Made by a program: the position numbers and the translations under genes | Part shown: positions 54,637 through 63,146 of the stretch, piece after piece | Numbering within the stretch: position 1 is the stretch's first letter | Layout of the letters: each line of letters starts with the position of its first letter | Source of the DNA: Bin80 sp965209015 | Lineage (GTDB): Bacteria; Bacteroidota; Rhodothermia; Rhodothermales; Bin80 | Direction: 5' to 3' | DNA length: 64,000 nucleotides | Assembly (NCBI GenBank): GCA_965209015.1 | Contig: OZ242367.1 | Coordinates: 558,001 to 622,000 of the forward strand | Notes under the pieces: model-generated | What the model saw: the letters and a program-made list of their open reading frames with translations, nothing else | The model's database searches: none | Told to the model about the DNA's origin: nothing

Positions 54637-55131
54637 ATGACCTATACCAAGCCTGCTGATCTAGGAATGGCAAAACGCGAAGCAGACAAGTTGACGGATA
54701 TATATTCGTCACCACCAGTACCTGTTCTGGAAATTGCAGAGGAGAATGGCGTCAAGGTTAGGTTTGTTAACTTTGGGTCTCACTCAAGTACTGTTTCTGG
54801 GTACTGCGATTTCACAAAAGACGAGATATTCGTCAATGGTGAGGAGATACCTCAACGCCAGAGCTTCACAATAGCACATGAACTGGGGCACTGGTTCATG
54901 CACCGAAGTTTTTTTTTAGATAATCCAGAGACGTATCCGGTTCTGTTGCGGACGAACAACTCTAATACCAACGGTCCGCTGGAAAAAGAAGCCAACGCAT
55001 TTGCTGCCCACCTTCTTGTCCCCAATCGATTATTGAAGCGAGTACAGAGCCAAGGGGCGAATGCTACTGTGCTGGCTAATCTTTTCTTCGTGTCAAGGTC
55101 TATGATGGAAATAAGGATGAGGGGAAGGTAG
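54637..55131 (+). CDS. ImmA/IrrE-family metallo-endopeptidase
   Basis: The 164-residue protein has the zinc motif FTIAHELGHWFMH (His, Glu and His of HExxH near residues 83-87). The third ligand Glu is in LEKEANAFAAHLLVP, typical of the ImmA/IrrE (DUF955) family. Such proteases cleave or activate repressors in integrative elements and in stress responses, often paired with an Xre-type repressor. No such regulator is present here. The next gene starts two bases after the stop and encodes a membrane protein, so the two form a unit. The gene lies 200 bp outside the right end of the IS1595 transposon. Confidence 0.85.
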   Translation: MTYTKPADLGMAKREADKLTDIYSSPPVPVLEIAEENGVKVRFVNFGSHSSTVSGYCDFTKDEIFVNGEEIPQRQSFTIAHELGHWFMHRSFFLDNPETYPVLLRTNNSNTNGPLEKEANAFAAHLLVPNRLLKRVQSQGANATVLANLFFVSRSMMEIRMRGR

Positions 55132-55133
55132 GT

Positions 55134-55544
55134 ATGAGCGCAGAGGTACAGGAGGACGGACACGACCAATTTATTTCACCTAGTGATCTTGGAGAGACAT
55201 TATCTTCAACTCCAGATAATGAACGAGATTACTTTTTTGCCGTCTATTCTCAAACCTTGAAATCGTGGACGGAATACGAACACTTCCTCGGGGTCAGGCA
55301 GCATTATCAACATAAAGGACGTTGGTCAGAGTTCTTGTTGGTAGCCATAGCTGGTATGATCTTTTACCAAATGGTGCTATTGATTCTTGTAGGGATCAAC
55401 TGGCTTGACTTTAGTGATTATGACTGGCTCTTGCCTGGTCTCCTTGTTCAGAATATGGCACAAATTGTGGGCCTATCAATCTACGCAGTTAAGAACTTGT
55501 TTAGCGACATAATGCCAAATAAAGGTAGCAAAGTAGGCAGGTAA
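55134..55544 (+). CDS. Small membrane protein paired with the ImmA/IrrE peptidase
   Basis: The 136-residue protein has a hydrophilic N-terminal half with acidic and aromatic residues (FFAVYSQTLKSWTEYEHFLG). Two membrane helices follow, near 65-88 (FLLVAIAGMIFYQMVLLILV) and 100-117 (LLPGLLVQNMAQIVGLSIY). It follows the peptidase after two bases, so translation is almost certainly coupled. It could be the substrate or the membrane partner of the peptidase. I know no named family. Confidence 0.65.
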   Translation: MSAEVQEDGHDQFISPSDLGETLSSTPDNERDYFFAVYSQTLKSWTEYEHFLGVRQHYQHKGRWSEFLLVAIAGMIFYQMVLLILVGINWLDFSDYDWLLPGLLVQNMAQIVGLSIYAVKNLFSDIMPNKGSKVGR

Positions 55545-56211
55545 GAAGTTTTTCGACTCTTCAAGTTCTGCGGATTTCCCAAAGTTCTATCCGTCTATCA
55601 ATGGGCTTGAAAAACGCCTGAAGTACTGTTTCTGTATTTCAAAGGGAATATCAAAGATTGAGTTGAATACTGTGTCTTAGGTACCTTTTTTTATCGCCGA
55701 GTCTCCTGTCAGCTTGCCCAGCGTTTTTAGAACCAAAGTCTGGAAACAAATCAGACATTCTACAACACACAAGGCTCGGTGTCAGGCTAGAAAGAGAACG
55801 GTGCTATTTTGTGTTAACACAGGTAGTATAGTATCGAACGTAGCCCTCAGCAAATAATGAATGCAATTCTGGATTTTCAAATCTACCGCCGCTTCATTAG
55901 TGGGTTTTATTTCTTGATTTTGTCGTTGAACAGGTCATTTCAAAATCTTTATTTGAATTCGGATAGCTGGAAAAGGTGATTTTATACCGAATGCATAGAT
56001 GGGGACTCCGGAGTCTATACTTTAATGATCCGCTCCTAACCTTGATGCAATTACCGTAGCCTAGTAAAAATCAGTTCGTCTGATCCTTATGAATGAAACA
56101 GCTTCAATTAGGGATCTTGAATTCATCAAAAATTCATAAATCCGCAAGCGCTTACGAGCTGAACCAAGTGTACTCAATGCGTAAACATGGAACAATTAAT
56201 TCAGAAATCCA
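55545..56211. other. Intergenic stretch without recognisable genes
   Basis: I see no gene, tRNA or repeat in these 670 bases. All frames are short. The last 50 bases hold the A-rich leader of the CBM48 gene. Confidence 0.5.
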
Positions 56212-56511
56212 ATGATTTTCAAAAAAATTAGCCCCAAAGGGCGTTCCGTACGGGTAACATTTGAACTTCCGATTGAAGAAGCACATCAAAGTGCGAGCTT
56301 GGTTGGTACCTTCAATGACTGGGATTCAACCGAGCATCCCATGCAGCGCAATGATCGCAAGGGAGTATGGACGGTGGCGGTATCCTTCAAGCCTGGCTCT
56401 CAAATTGAATTCCGCTATTTCATAGACGGACACAGATGGGACAACGAGCCCCAGGCTGACTACCAAGCGCCAAACCCGCATTATTCGGAAAATAGTGTCT
56501 TGACACTTTAG
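56212..56511 (+). CDS. CBM48 / isoamylase N-terminal-like domain protein
   Basis: The 99-residue protein is a single early-set domain with VRVTFELP, ASLVGTFNDWDSTEHPM, WTVAVSFKPGSQIEFRYFID and a C-terminal YSENSVLTL. This is the glycogen-binding CBM48/isoamylase N-terminal pattern, here without a catalytic domain. Such stand-alone domains occur in Bacteroidota and may bind alpha-glucans. No glycogen gene is nearby. The stop codon overlaps that of the convergent SpmB-like gene. Confidence 0.85.
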   Translation: MIFKKISPKGRSVRVTFELPIEEAHQSASLVGTFNDWDSTEHPMQRNDRKGVWTVAVSFKPGSQIEFRYFIDGHRWDNEPQADYQAPNPHYSENSVLTL

Positions 56512-57050
56512 CCGAAAAGGAGTAGGACAACATACACAGCAGCAATCATCGCAAATACATCGGCGATGAGACCCGCTGGAACGGCGTGACGAGTCTTTCG
56601 GATATTGACTGCCCCAAAGTAAACCGCAATCACATAAAAAGTGGTTTCGGTGGATCCAAACATGGTGGCAACCATCTTGACGAGGATAGAATCTTCGCCA
56701 TACTGGTTGATCATGTCAAGAACGATTCCTACGGATCCCGACCCCGTGAGCGGACGCACAATCCCCATGGGAATCACTTCGGCAGGGATCCCGATCAAAC
56801 CTACGATCGGGCGTAGCAGATCCGTCAGAAAATCCATCGCTCCACTTGCACGAAACATCCCTATCGCAAACAGGATGGCAATCAGGTACGGGATGATCAT
56901 GACCGCTACCTGAAATCCCTCCTTTGCCCCATCTACAAATACTTCATAGACCCGCACTTTTCGGATCATCCCGTAAAGAGGGAATCCAACGAGGATTGCA
57001 GGTAAGACCAGTGCGGATGCGTAATCCAGTAAGATCTGTAAGATGTTCAT
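56508..57050 (-). CDS. SpmB-like nucleoside-recognition (Gate) domain membrane protein
   Basis: The 180-residue protein has several membrane helices and the Gate-domain segments MIIPYLIAILFAIGMFRASG and GIPAEVIPMGIVRPLTGSGS. It corresponds to spore maturation protein B, which in non-spore-formers is a membrane protein of unknown transport role. Its ATG overlaps the stop of the SpmA-like gene by four bases, so the two are translated together as in other genomes. Confidence 0.85.
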   Translation of the reverse strand: MNILQILLDYASALVLPAILVGFPLYGMIRKVRVYEVFVDGAKEGFQVAVMIIPYLIAILFAIGMFRASGAMDFLTDLLRPIVGLIGIPAEVIPMGIVRPLTGSGSVGIVLDMINQYGEDSILVKMVATMFGSTETTFYVIAVYFGAVNIRKTRHAVPAGLIADVFAMIAAVYVVLLLFG

Positions 57051-57991
57051 GCGTCCACCTCCCTGTAGCGCTTGAATTGACCTAACAGTCTGACGGCACT
57101 GATCCCAACGATCAGCGAGAGAAAGGTCGTAATTAAAATGGAGAAAAATAGTTGATTAATTTGTAGCCCCATAATGGCAACAAGTGTAACCGGAGGTAAA
57201 ATTTGAACACTTGCCGTATTCATGGCAAGTAACATTACCATGGGATCTGTTGCCGTGTCTTCGGTTTTATTCAGAGTCTGAAGTTCTTGCATTGCTCGGA
57301 TACCAAGCGGGGTTGCCGCATTCCCCATTCCCAACATATTCGCGGACAGGTTCAACACGATCAGGCCAAGGGCAGGATGATCTTTGGGTACTTTCGGGAA
57401 GAGTGGACGGATGAGTGGTTGTGTCACTCGGACCAAGGCCTGCAATATCCCTGAGACCTCTGCGATCTTTAGTAGTCCCATCCAGAGCCCCAGACCTCCA
57501 ATGAGCCCCAAAGCAAGAGTGACAGCTGTTTTAGCAAAATCCAGTGCAGCAGCAGCAATTGCATTCATCTTCACCCAACGTACGGGCTCAAATAGGATCG
57601 CTGTCTGCCATTCAGAATGGTTGGGAATACCCATCAATGAACCACGACAATCATTCTGGCCAGTTTCAGAACAGATCGTTCGTAGCGGATCAACTAATTC
57701 AGCCCCCTCAGCGAATCGAAGTTCGCGACCGGCAGAGGTTTGAAGAAGCACACCAGACCATGTACCTCCAGTGATCGTAGTGTCCCCATAATGGGACGCA
57801 AGGTCACGCCTTAGGAGCCCAATCTCAACGGGCTGTCGGCGGGCATCGGGTGCATAATCATTCTTGAAGGTAACAGTTAAGGGAAGAGGGGTACCGTTCC
57901 GATAGGTGTCTTGGACGAAATCAGTCACATCATTGATGAGAGCGAATATTAGACTCAGGACAATCAGACCTCCCCAGATATAATTTAGCAT
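57047..57991 (-). CDS. SpmA-like nucleoside-recognition (Gate) domain membrane protein
   Basis: The 314-residue protein starts with a membrane helix (MLNYIWGGLIVLSLIFALIN), followed by an extracytoplasmic region of about 110 residues. The membrane core has the signature LNLSANMLGMGNAATPLGIR. It is the partner of the SpmB-like protein. The two are often encoded together outside Firmicutes, where sporulation is absent and the role is unknown. Confidence 0.85.
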   Translation of the reverse strand: MLNYIWGGLIVLSLIFALINDVTDFVQDTYRNGTPLPLTVTFKNDYAPDARRQPVEIGLLRRDLASHYGDTTITGGTWSGVLLQTSAGRELRFAEGAELVDPLRTICSETGQNDCRGSLMGIPNHSEWQTAILFEPVRWVKMNAIAAAALDFAKTAVTLALGLIGGLGLWMGLLKIAEVSGILQALVRVTQPLIRPLFPKVPKDHPALGLIVLNLSANMLGMGNAATPLGIRAMQELQTLNKTEDTATDPMVMLLAMNTASVQILPPVTLVAIMGLQINQLFFSILITTFLSLIVGISAVRLLGQFKRYREVDA

Positions 57992-58250
57992 ACTAGTCAG
58001 TGTCTGTGGTTGGCGGAAGGGGCTGCATCCATAATGGGAGAGTCAGAGACATACAAATTTATGAGGATATGTCAGGAGAGTGAACTACGACATTCGCTCC
58101 TTCTACAAATGAGTACTCATCTACATGGATATCCATGCTCACATTCTCCTTCTATACACAATACTGTCCCGAGTGTATGAGGTCATTCCGATCTCAAAGC
58201 TTGGGGTGATTCATAAAATTATCCGAGGTTGACGCAGGTCAGTACAAATA

Positions 58251-58778
58251 TTACAAACTGAATCGGATTCCGAAAATTAATTGTTGGGCGCGATCCGTAA
58301 TCTTACCTCCGGCAAAAATAACATCATAAGAGTAGAATACCAGTGCCCCCGCGGTGAATCTCCTGGTAATTTCAGGCTCTTCGCCGGCAAAACACTCAAG
58401 GCCAATGAAGGATTGTCTATTGCACTCTTTTTCTGTGACTCGGTATCCGAGGAGTGCAAAGATGGAGAGGGCTTGTTTTGGATCTCGAAACCCTATCTGG
58501 TATCCGCCGGTCAGATATAAAACGCTATTGGACACAATTTCATCTCTACCAAACGTTTGATCCCGTGCGTCTCCGTCAGTACCAACTTCAACCCCATAGG
58601 CAAGTCCACTCTGGGATCGGTGGGGTAGACGGATGAGCCCTAAAGAGGTAGATTGACTACCGCCCAGTCCTATATACGGCCCCCAATCAAAAGGTGGTAC
58701 CTCCTCTTGAGTCTCCTGCGCATGAGCAGACAGCACAGTAAATGAAATGAGTAGAGTTACAAGAAAAAAATTCTTCAT
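58251..58778 (-). CDS. Putative small outer-membrane beta-barrel protein
   Basis: The 175-residue protein has a clear signal peptide (MKNFFLVTLLISFTVLSAHA, then QETQ). Alternating polar and hydrophobic strands follow, with many Gly and aromatic residues (PYIGLGGSQSTSLG, SVLYLTGGYQIGF, ALLGYRV). The end QQLIFGIRFSL resembles the terminal strand of a small outer-membrane barrel. Two cysteines near residue 122 and 132 (KECNRQSFIGLECF) may form a loop disulfide. The gene stands alone; its function is unknown. Confidence 0.65.
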   Translation of the reverse strand: MKNFFLVTLLISFTVLSAHAQETQEEVPPFDWGPYIGLGGSQSTSLGLIRLPHRSQSGLAYGVEVGTDGDARDQTFGRDEIVSNSVLYLTGGYQIGFRDPKQALSIFALLGYRVTEKECNRQSFIGLECFAGEEPEITRRFTAGALVFYSYDVIFAGGKITDRAQQLIFGIRFSL

Positions 58779-58982
58779 CGTTTCAGTTAGATTGAGTCAA
58801 AAGATAATTCGTACTGCAATACCATTCTATATTTATTGTCTATGATTCCAGATTTACATGTCCAAGTGGAAAAATATCCCGAACTTTTACGATGAGGATC
58901 AGGTGTGACTTCAAAAAACTAAGGACTTCAAAGAGACGGATAGGTCTAATCGCTTTGAGGGGAATTCGCTGAATGCTTCACC

Positions 58983-60842
58983 TTATGGTTGATCTGTAAA
59001 ATACATCTGAATCTCTTTTGCCAGAGATGGTCCAATAATATTCTTCAAATCTCTTTCCTCCGCCTCTTTGACTCTCTGAACCGATCCGAACGCTCGAATC
59101 AGTTTCTTCAAAGTCTTTGGACCTACACCAGGGATTTGTAACAACTCTGAATGCAAGAGACGGGTTTTTCGTTGTTTACGCTGAATTTTGACAGCAAACC
59201 TGTGCGCCTCATCGCGTACACGTTGAATCAATTGCAGAGATGCGCTCTGTTTCGCAATATGGTAAGGATCTTGGTCATTGGGAAAATAGACCTCTTCTAG
59301 ACGTTTAGAAAGCCCGATGATAGGAAATTTTCCGAATGTATCTGTCTCTCGGAGAGCTCTGATTGCACTGGAGAGTTGACCTTTTCCTCCATCTACCACA
59401 ACAAGATCAGGCCACGGACCATCTTCCTTTTGGATTCGCTGAAATCGACGTCGAACCGCTTCTTCCATGGAAAGAAAATCATCAGGCTTACCATCGGGAA
59501 CGCTACGGATTTTGTAGCTTCGATAATCGCTCTTACGAGGGCGACCATTAAGAAAAACGATACAGGAAGCCACCGTACCCGTTCCACCAAGGTGAGATAT
59601 ATCAAAGCATTCAATTCGTTTGGGTAGTTTATGAAGCCTCAGATCGGTCTTCAGAGCCTTCACGGCAAAAGGGATTCGGTCTTCTCCCCTCTTAAGTAAA
59701 TCAAGCTTGAATTCCCCAAGTAGTAGGTCTGCATTGGCTTGTACCATACGCATCAGTTCTGCTTTCCGACCGCGCTGAGGAGTATGTAGAAAAACTTTTT
59801 TTCCGCGCTGGGTAGTCAGAAAGTCCACCAACATTTCGGGTTCAGCTATCGGAGTTCCAAGAAGGACTTGCTCAGGAAAGAACGCTGTTTGCGTGTAATA
59901 ATTTTCTACATAGTGTTGCAAGAGTACAGAATCCTCATACCCATCAATCTGACGCATAATTTTATGTTCGCGCCCAATGATTTTACCCTCCCGAACTTTA
60001 AAACAGATTCCCACGGCCGCATTCTCATCGCGCGCAGTAGCGAGAGCAAATAAATCTCGGTCCACGGGAGTGGAGATAATCACTTTTTGTTTCTGAGCAT
60101 AGGTCTCCAGTGCATGAATTTGATTCCGCAAACGCCCTGCCTCTTCGTATTTCTGCTCTTCGCTGGCCTTCAGCATTGTCTCTTGTAGCGTCTGTCTTAG
60201 TGCACCCGTATGCCCCTTAAGTAGCATTTCAACCTGTGCAATTGTCTCATCGTATGACTCCTCAGATTGGTGGCCAACACAAGGGCCTGCACATTTCTTG
60301 ATATGAAATTCTAGGCAAGTCTGATACTTGCCGGAAAGGATTGGCTCGGGGGACAGATCCAGAGAGCAGGTCCGAAGTTTGAAGATGGATCGGATTGCCC
60401 CAAGTGCACGCCTCATGTTCGGGACATCCGTGTACGGACCAAAATACTTGGAACCGTCTTTTAGGATGCGCCGAGTCGTGAAAATACGGGGGAAACGCTC
60501 ATTCTTGATACAGATATAGGGATAGGTCTTATCATCACGGAGATTGATGTTGTAGCGGGGCTGTCGTTCTTTGATCAAATTATTTTCTAGAATGAGCGCC
60601 TCGGTTTCATTATCCGTTACGATCACCTGCACATCGGTCGCTTTGGTCATCAATAACTTGATACGACCCTGAAGTTGTGCATCCTTGCGAAGATATGATC
60701 GAACACGACTTCGCAAGTTATTGGCTTTACCGATATAAAGTGGATTGCCTCCTTGATCCAAAAACTGGTATACGCCACAACTAGTCGGTAGCTCGGATAC
60801 TTTAGTCCGAAGAGTTTCTTGGTTGTCCACAGGCTCACTCAT
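58983..60842 (-). CDS. uvrC: Excinuclease ABC subunit C
   Basis: The 619-residue protein has an N-terminal GIY-YIG nuclease domain (CGVYQFLDQGGNPLYIGKAN). A central UVR helix region (about 205-240), the RNase H-like endonuclease domain with RIECFDISHLGGTGTVASCI and LVVVDGGKGQLSSAI, and a C-terminal helix-hairpin-helix (LLQIPGVGPKTLKKLIRAFG) follow. It makes both incisions in nucleotide excision repair together with UvrA and UvrB. The length is normal. Its start overlaps the end of the epimerase-like gene by eight bases, so the two are co-transcribed. Confidence 0.97.
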   Translation of the reverse strand: MSEPVDNQETLRTKVSELPTSCGVYQFLDQGGNPLYIGKANNLRSRVRSYLRKDAQLQGRIKLLMTKATDVQVIVTDNETEALILENNLIKERQPRYNINLRDDKTYPYICIKNERFPRIFTTRRILKDGSKYFGPYTDVPNMRRALGAIRSIFKLRTCSLDLSPEPILSGKYQTCLEFHIKKCAGPCVGHQSEESYDETIAQVEMLLKGHTGALRQTLQETMLKASEEQKYEEAGRLRNQIHALETYAQKQKVIISTPVDRDLFALATARDENAAVGICFKVREGKIIGREHKIMRQIDGYEDSVLLQHYVENYYTQTAFFPEQVLLGTPIAEPEMLVDFLTTQRGKKVFLHTPQRGRKAELMRMVQANADLLLGEFKLDLLKRGEDRIPFAVKALKTDLRLHKLPKRIECFDISHLGGTGTVASCIVFLNGRPRKSDYRSYKIRSVPDGKPDDFLSMEEAVRRRFQRIQKEDGPWPDLVVVDGGKGQLSSAIRALRETDTFGKFPIIGLSKRLEEVYFPNDQDPYHIAKQSASLQLIQRVRDEAHRFAVKIQRKQRKTRLLHSELLQIPGVGPKTLKKLIRAFGSVQRVKEAEERDLKNIIGPSLAKEIQMYFTDQP

Positions 60843-61581
60843 TCTCTAACGATGACCAGAAATTTATCAGAACCGGGGGGAGACACTCAGGTTGTGAATT
60901 CTCTGGAAGAACAACCAAGTGAGCATTTGGCCAGAGCACTTGAAGCGATTGCGCGGAATGGGATGCCGTACTGACCTCGCTGATCAGGGTTGGAACTGAA
61001 GGGGGATCAGGTCTCTGATTCCATATCTTGAAGGATGCATTGTGTACTACAAGACTCTGACACCGCGCAGGGAGTTCTTCACTGGTCACAACATGTCTAA
61101 GTGAGTTCTCATCAGAGGTGCAATACCCGGTTGACCGCATCATTTTCTCAAGTTCAGTACAGGATATAAATTGGACGGAGTACTGCTGATGAGGTTGACA
61201 AAATTCGAACAGAATTCCGCAGGTATCCTTTGGATGGAGAAAAAAGATGCTCTTCCCGCCAGCTCCAGGTATCGGTGTGTCGGTCAGGGGACGAAACCCG
61301 GCCCGCGCCATTCGTTCAAGTTGTAGCTGAGCATCCGTGACCCGGAATGCAACATGATGAAGCCCCTCCCCACGTTTTTCAAGATGCTTCGCCACCGCAG
61401 AGTCCACACGGAAAGACTCCAGAGTTTCAAGTCGTGTATCCCTGCCATAGAATCGAACTCGAACTCCCTGTAGATCAATATCTTCTGGAAGTGAAGACCC
61501 TGAATTGACAAGTTCATCAAGAAGGTTCTCGATTATTTTTCCATCCTTGACGGCAATTCCTATATGATCAACGGGCAGCAT
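60835..61581 (-). CDS. mce: Methylmalonyl-CoA epimerase-like protein with C-terminal extension
   Basis: The first 130 residues follow the methylmalonyl-CoA epimerase pattern: PVDHIGIAV with metal ligand His6, RGEGLHHVAFRVTD, and GGKSIFFLHPKDTCGILFEF with a ligand Glu. The enzyme interconverts the two methylmalonyl-CoA epimers. Residues 135-248 are an added segment not found in ordinary epimerases, which end near 135-150. Its last part (SLQVLWPNAHLVVLPENS) weakly recalls the C-terminal strand and helix of alpha/beta hydrolases, but no catalytic triad is visible. The gene overlaps uvrC by eight bases. No mutase or carboxylase gene is nearby. Confidence 0.8.
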   Translation of the reverse strand: MLPVDHIGIAVKDGKIIENLLDELVNSGSSLPEDIDLQGVRVRFYGRDTRLETLESFRVDSAVAKHLEKRGEGLHHVAFRVTDAQLQLERMARAGFRPLTDTPIPGAGGKSIFFLHPKDTCGILFEFCQPHQQYSVQFISCTELEKMMRSTGYCTSDENSLRHVVTSEELPARCQSLVVHNASFKIWNQRPDPPSVPTLISEVSTASHSAQSLQVLWPNAHLVVLPENSQPECLPPVLINFWSSLENE

Positions 61582-61666
61582 GAGATAGGTTTCCAGAGAT
61601 AAGAGATCAAAGTTAATATAGAGAAAGTATCGGAGTCAATTTAGAGAAAATTGCGTATACCCATCC

Positions 61667-62983
61667 ATGAGTCAAGTAGTCCAGAAAAGGATAACGTCAT
61701 CCGATGATCGTTCCGAGGCAATCCGTCAATTGTTACGCATCACACAAGAGGGAGCCTATCGTGGGCTAATTGATCACGATGCAAGGCCGCGAGTGGTTGC
61801 CTTGGTTTCTGTTGTCACTCGCTGGAGACGATATTTGTTGTTTTTGCTCCACCACTTCTTAAAAAACAAATCAAAACCTCTTCCACCAGTTCTGGAGCAG
61901 CTTCTATTGGTGGGAATTGCAGAAATTATCCTCTTGAACATCCCTGCTTATGCAGCTGTCAATGAATGCGTAAATCTTGCTCGCTCCATGCAACTCCCAA
62001 CTGGATTGACCAACGGAGTGCTTAGAACCGTAGCTCGTGCGCATTCTTCTTTGCCTGAACCAGATACAGGTAACTCAGTCCGTGATTTGGCTATTCGGTG
62101 GTCACATCCCACTTGGCTAACCAAAAGATATATCCGTCGTTTTGGCATAGACGAGGCCACGCATCTTCTGAGGTGCAATAATGCCGCTCCAACGTATACC
62201 ATTCGAGTAAACCGGATGCAGATGACTGCGGAAGAGTTAAGGGATGAACTTACTGCACAGAATATTTGCGTGAGTCGTTCAATGTTCCTAGAAGATTTTC
62301 TGCGAATTAGATCTTTGGGTTACTTGATTCGAGAGGGTTATTTGGAACGTGGGATATGTTCTGTACAGGATGAGAGTGCTGGATTGGTTGTTGCACTTTT
62401 GAATCCTCAGCCGGGCGAAACGATATTAGATACATGTGCTGCTCCAGGGGGTAAAGCACTAGCGATCGCCTGCCGAATGAAAGGCCGCGGGCAGCTACAT
62501 GCCTGGGATATTCATCCCAATCGTCTTCAAAAAGTGGAACAGCAGGCACTGGCTCAGGGTCTGAAAAATATTCACATTCGTGCTGTCAATCTTTTGGAGA
62601 GCTCTCCGATGCTCGCAGATCGTGTACTAATAGATGTTCCATGCAGTGGGACCGGCGTTCTGGGCAAGCGCGCAGACCTACGCTGGCGCCGGAGCGAGGC
62701 AGACCTTGATCAGCTAATCAAATTGCAACAAAGCTTGTTAAATGCCACTGCGAACTGTGTCCGTGCAGGAGGACTCCTAGTTTATAGTACCTGCTCAATT
62801 GAGCCGGAAGAAAATGAAGAGCAGATTAGATCGTTTTTGAAGCGCCATCCAGCTTATTGTCTTGAATACGCTGAGAATCTTATTCCTCCTGAAGTTCAGA
62901 CTTCGGAGGGGTTTCTGGCCACGCTCCCGCATGTTCACAGCACTGATGGTGCATTTGCTGCCCGTCTACGTAGATGCACATGA
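61667..62983 (+). CDS. rsmB: 16S rRNA (cytosine-5-)-methyltransferase, RsmB family
   Basis: The 438-residue protein has an N-terminal NusB-like RNA-binding domain (about 15-140, with VLEQLLLVGIAEIILLNIP) and a C-terminal SAM-dependent methyltransferase domain. Motif I is DTCAAPGGKALAIACRM. The two cysteines of RNA m5C methyltransferases are in IDVPCSGTGVLGKRADLRWR (near 326) and VYSTCSIEPEENEEQI (near 375). It methylates one cytosine of 16S rRNA (C967 in E. coli). It is divergent from the epimerase-uvrC operon. Confidence 0.93.
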   Translation: MSQVVQKRITSSDDRSEAIRQLLRITQEGAYRGLIDHDARPRVVALVSVVTRWRRYLLFLLHHFLKNKSKPLPPVLEQLLLVGIAEIILLNIPAYAAVNECVNLARSMQLPTGLTNGVLRTVARAHSSLPEPDTGNSVRDLAIRWSHPTWLTKRYIRRFGIDEATHLLRCNNAAPTYTIRVNRMQMTAEELRDELTAQNICVSRSMFLEDFLRIRSLGYLIREGYLERGICSVQDESAGLVVALLNPQPGETILDTCAAPGGKALAIACRMKGRGQLHAWDIHPNRLQKVEQQALAQGLKNIHIRAVNLLESSPMLADRVLIDVPCSGTGVLGKRADLRWRRSEADLDQLIKLQQSLLNATANCVRAGGLLVYSTCSIEPEENEEQIRSFLKRHPAYCLEYAENLIPPEVQTSEGFLATLPHVHSTDGAFAARLRRCT

Positions 62984-63000
62984 GGGTTAGATCATAGAAA

Positions 63001-63135
63001 ATGGATTTTCCGCTTGAACAGCACCCCTTAGGCAACGTACATGGAAGAGGAAAAGGACTAACCACTTCGCCAATTCGTTTTGATCCTGAGAGGTCACTGG
63101 AAGCGTCTTTCGGGTATTTAGAACTGAACTTATAA
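63001..63135 (+). CDS. Possible 44-residue small protein
   Basis: The frame MDFPLEQHPLGNVHGRGKGL continues to a TAA at 63135 and lies 17 bases after rsmB. Its composition is ordinary and I know no relative. It could equally be part of the untranslated region of the PorV/PorQ-like gene that follows. Confidence 0.2.
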   Translation: MDFPLEQHPLGNVHGRGKGLTTSPIRFDPERSLEASFGYLELNL

Positions 63136-63146
63136 TCGGAATAATT

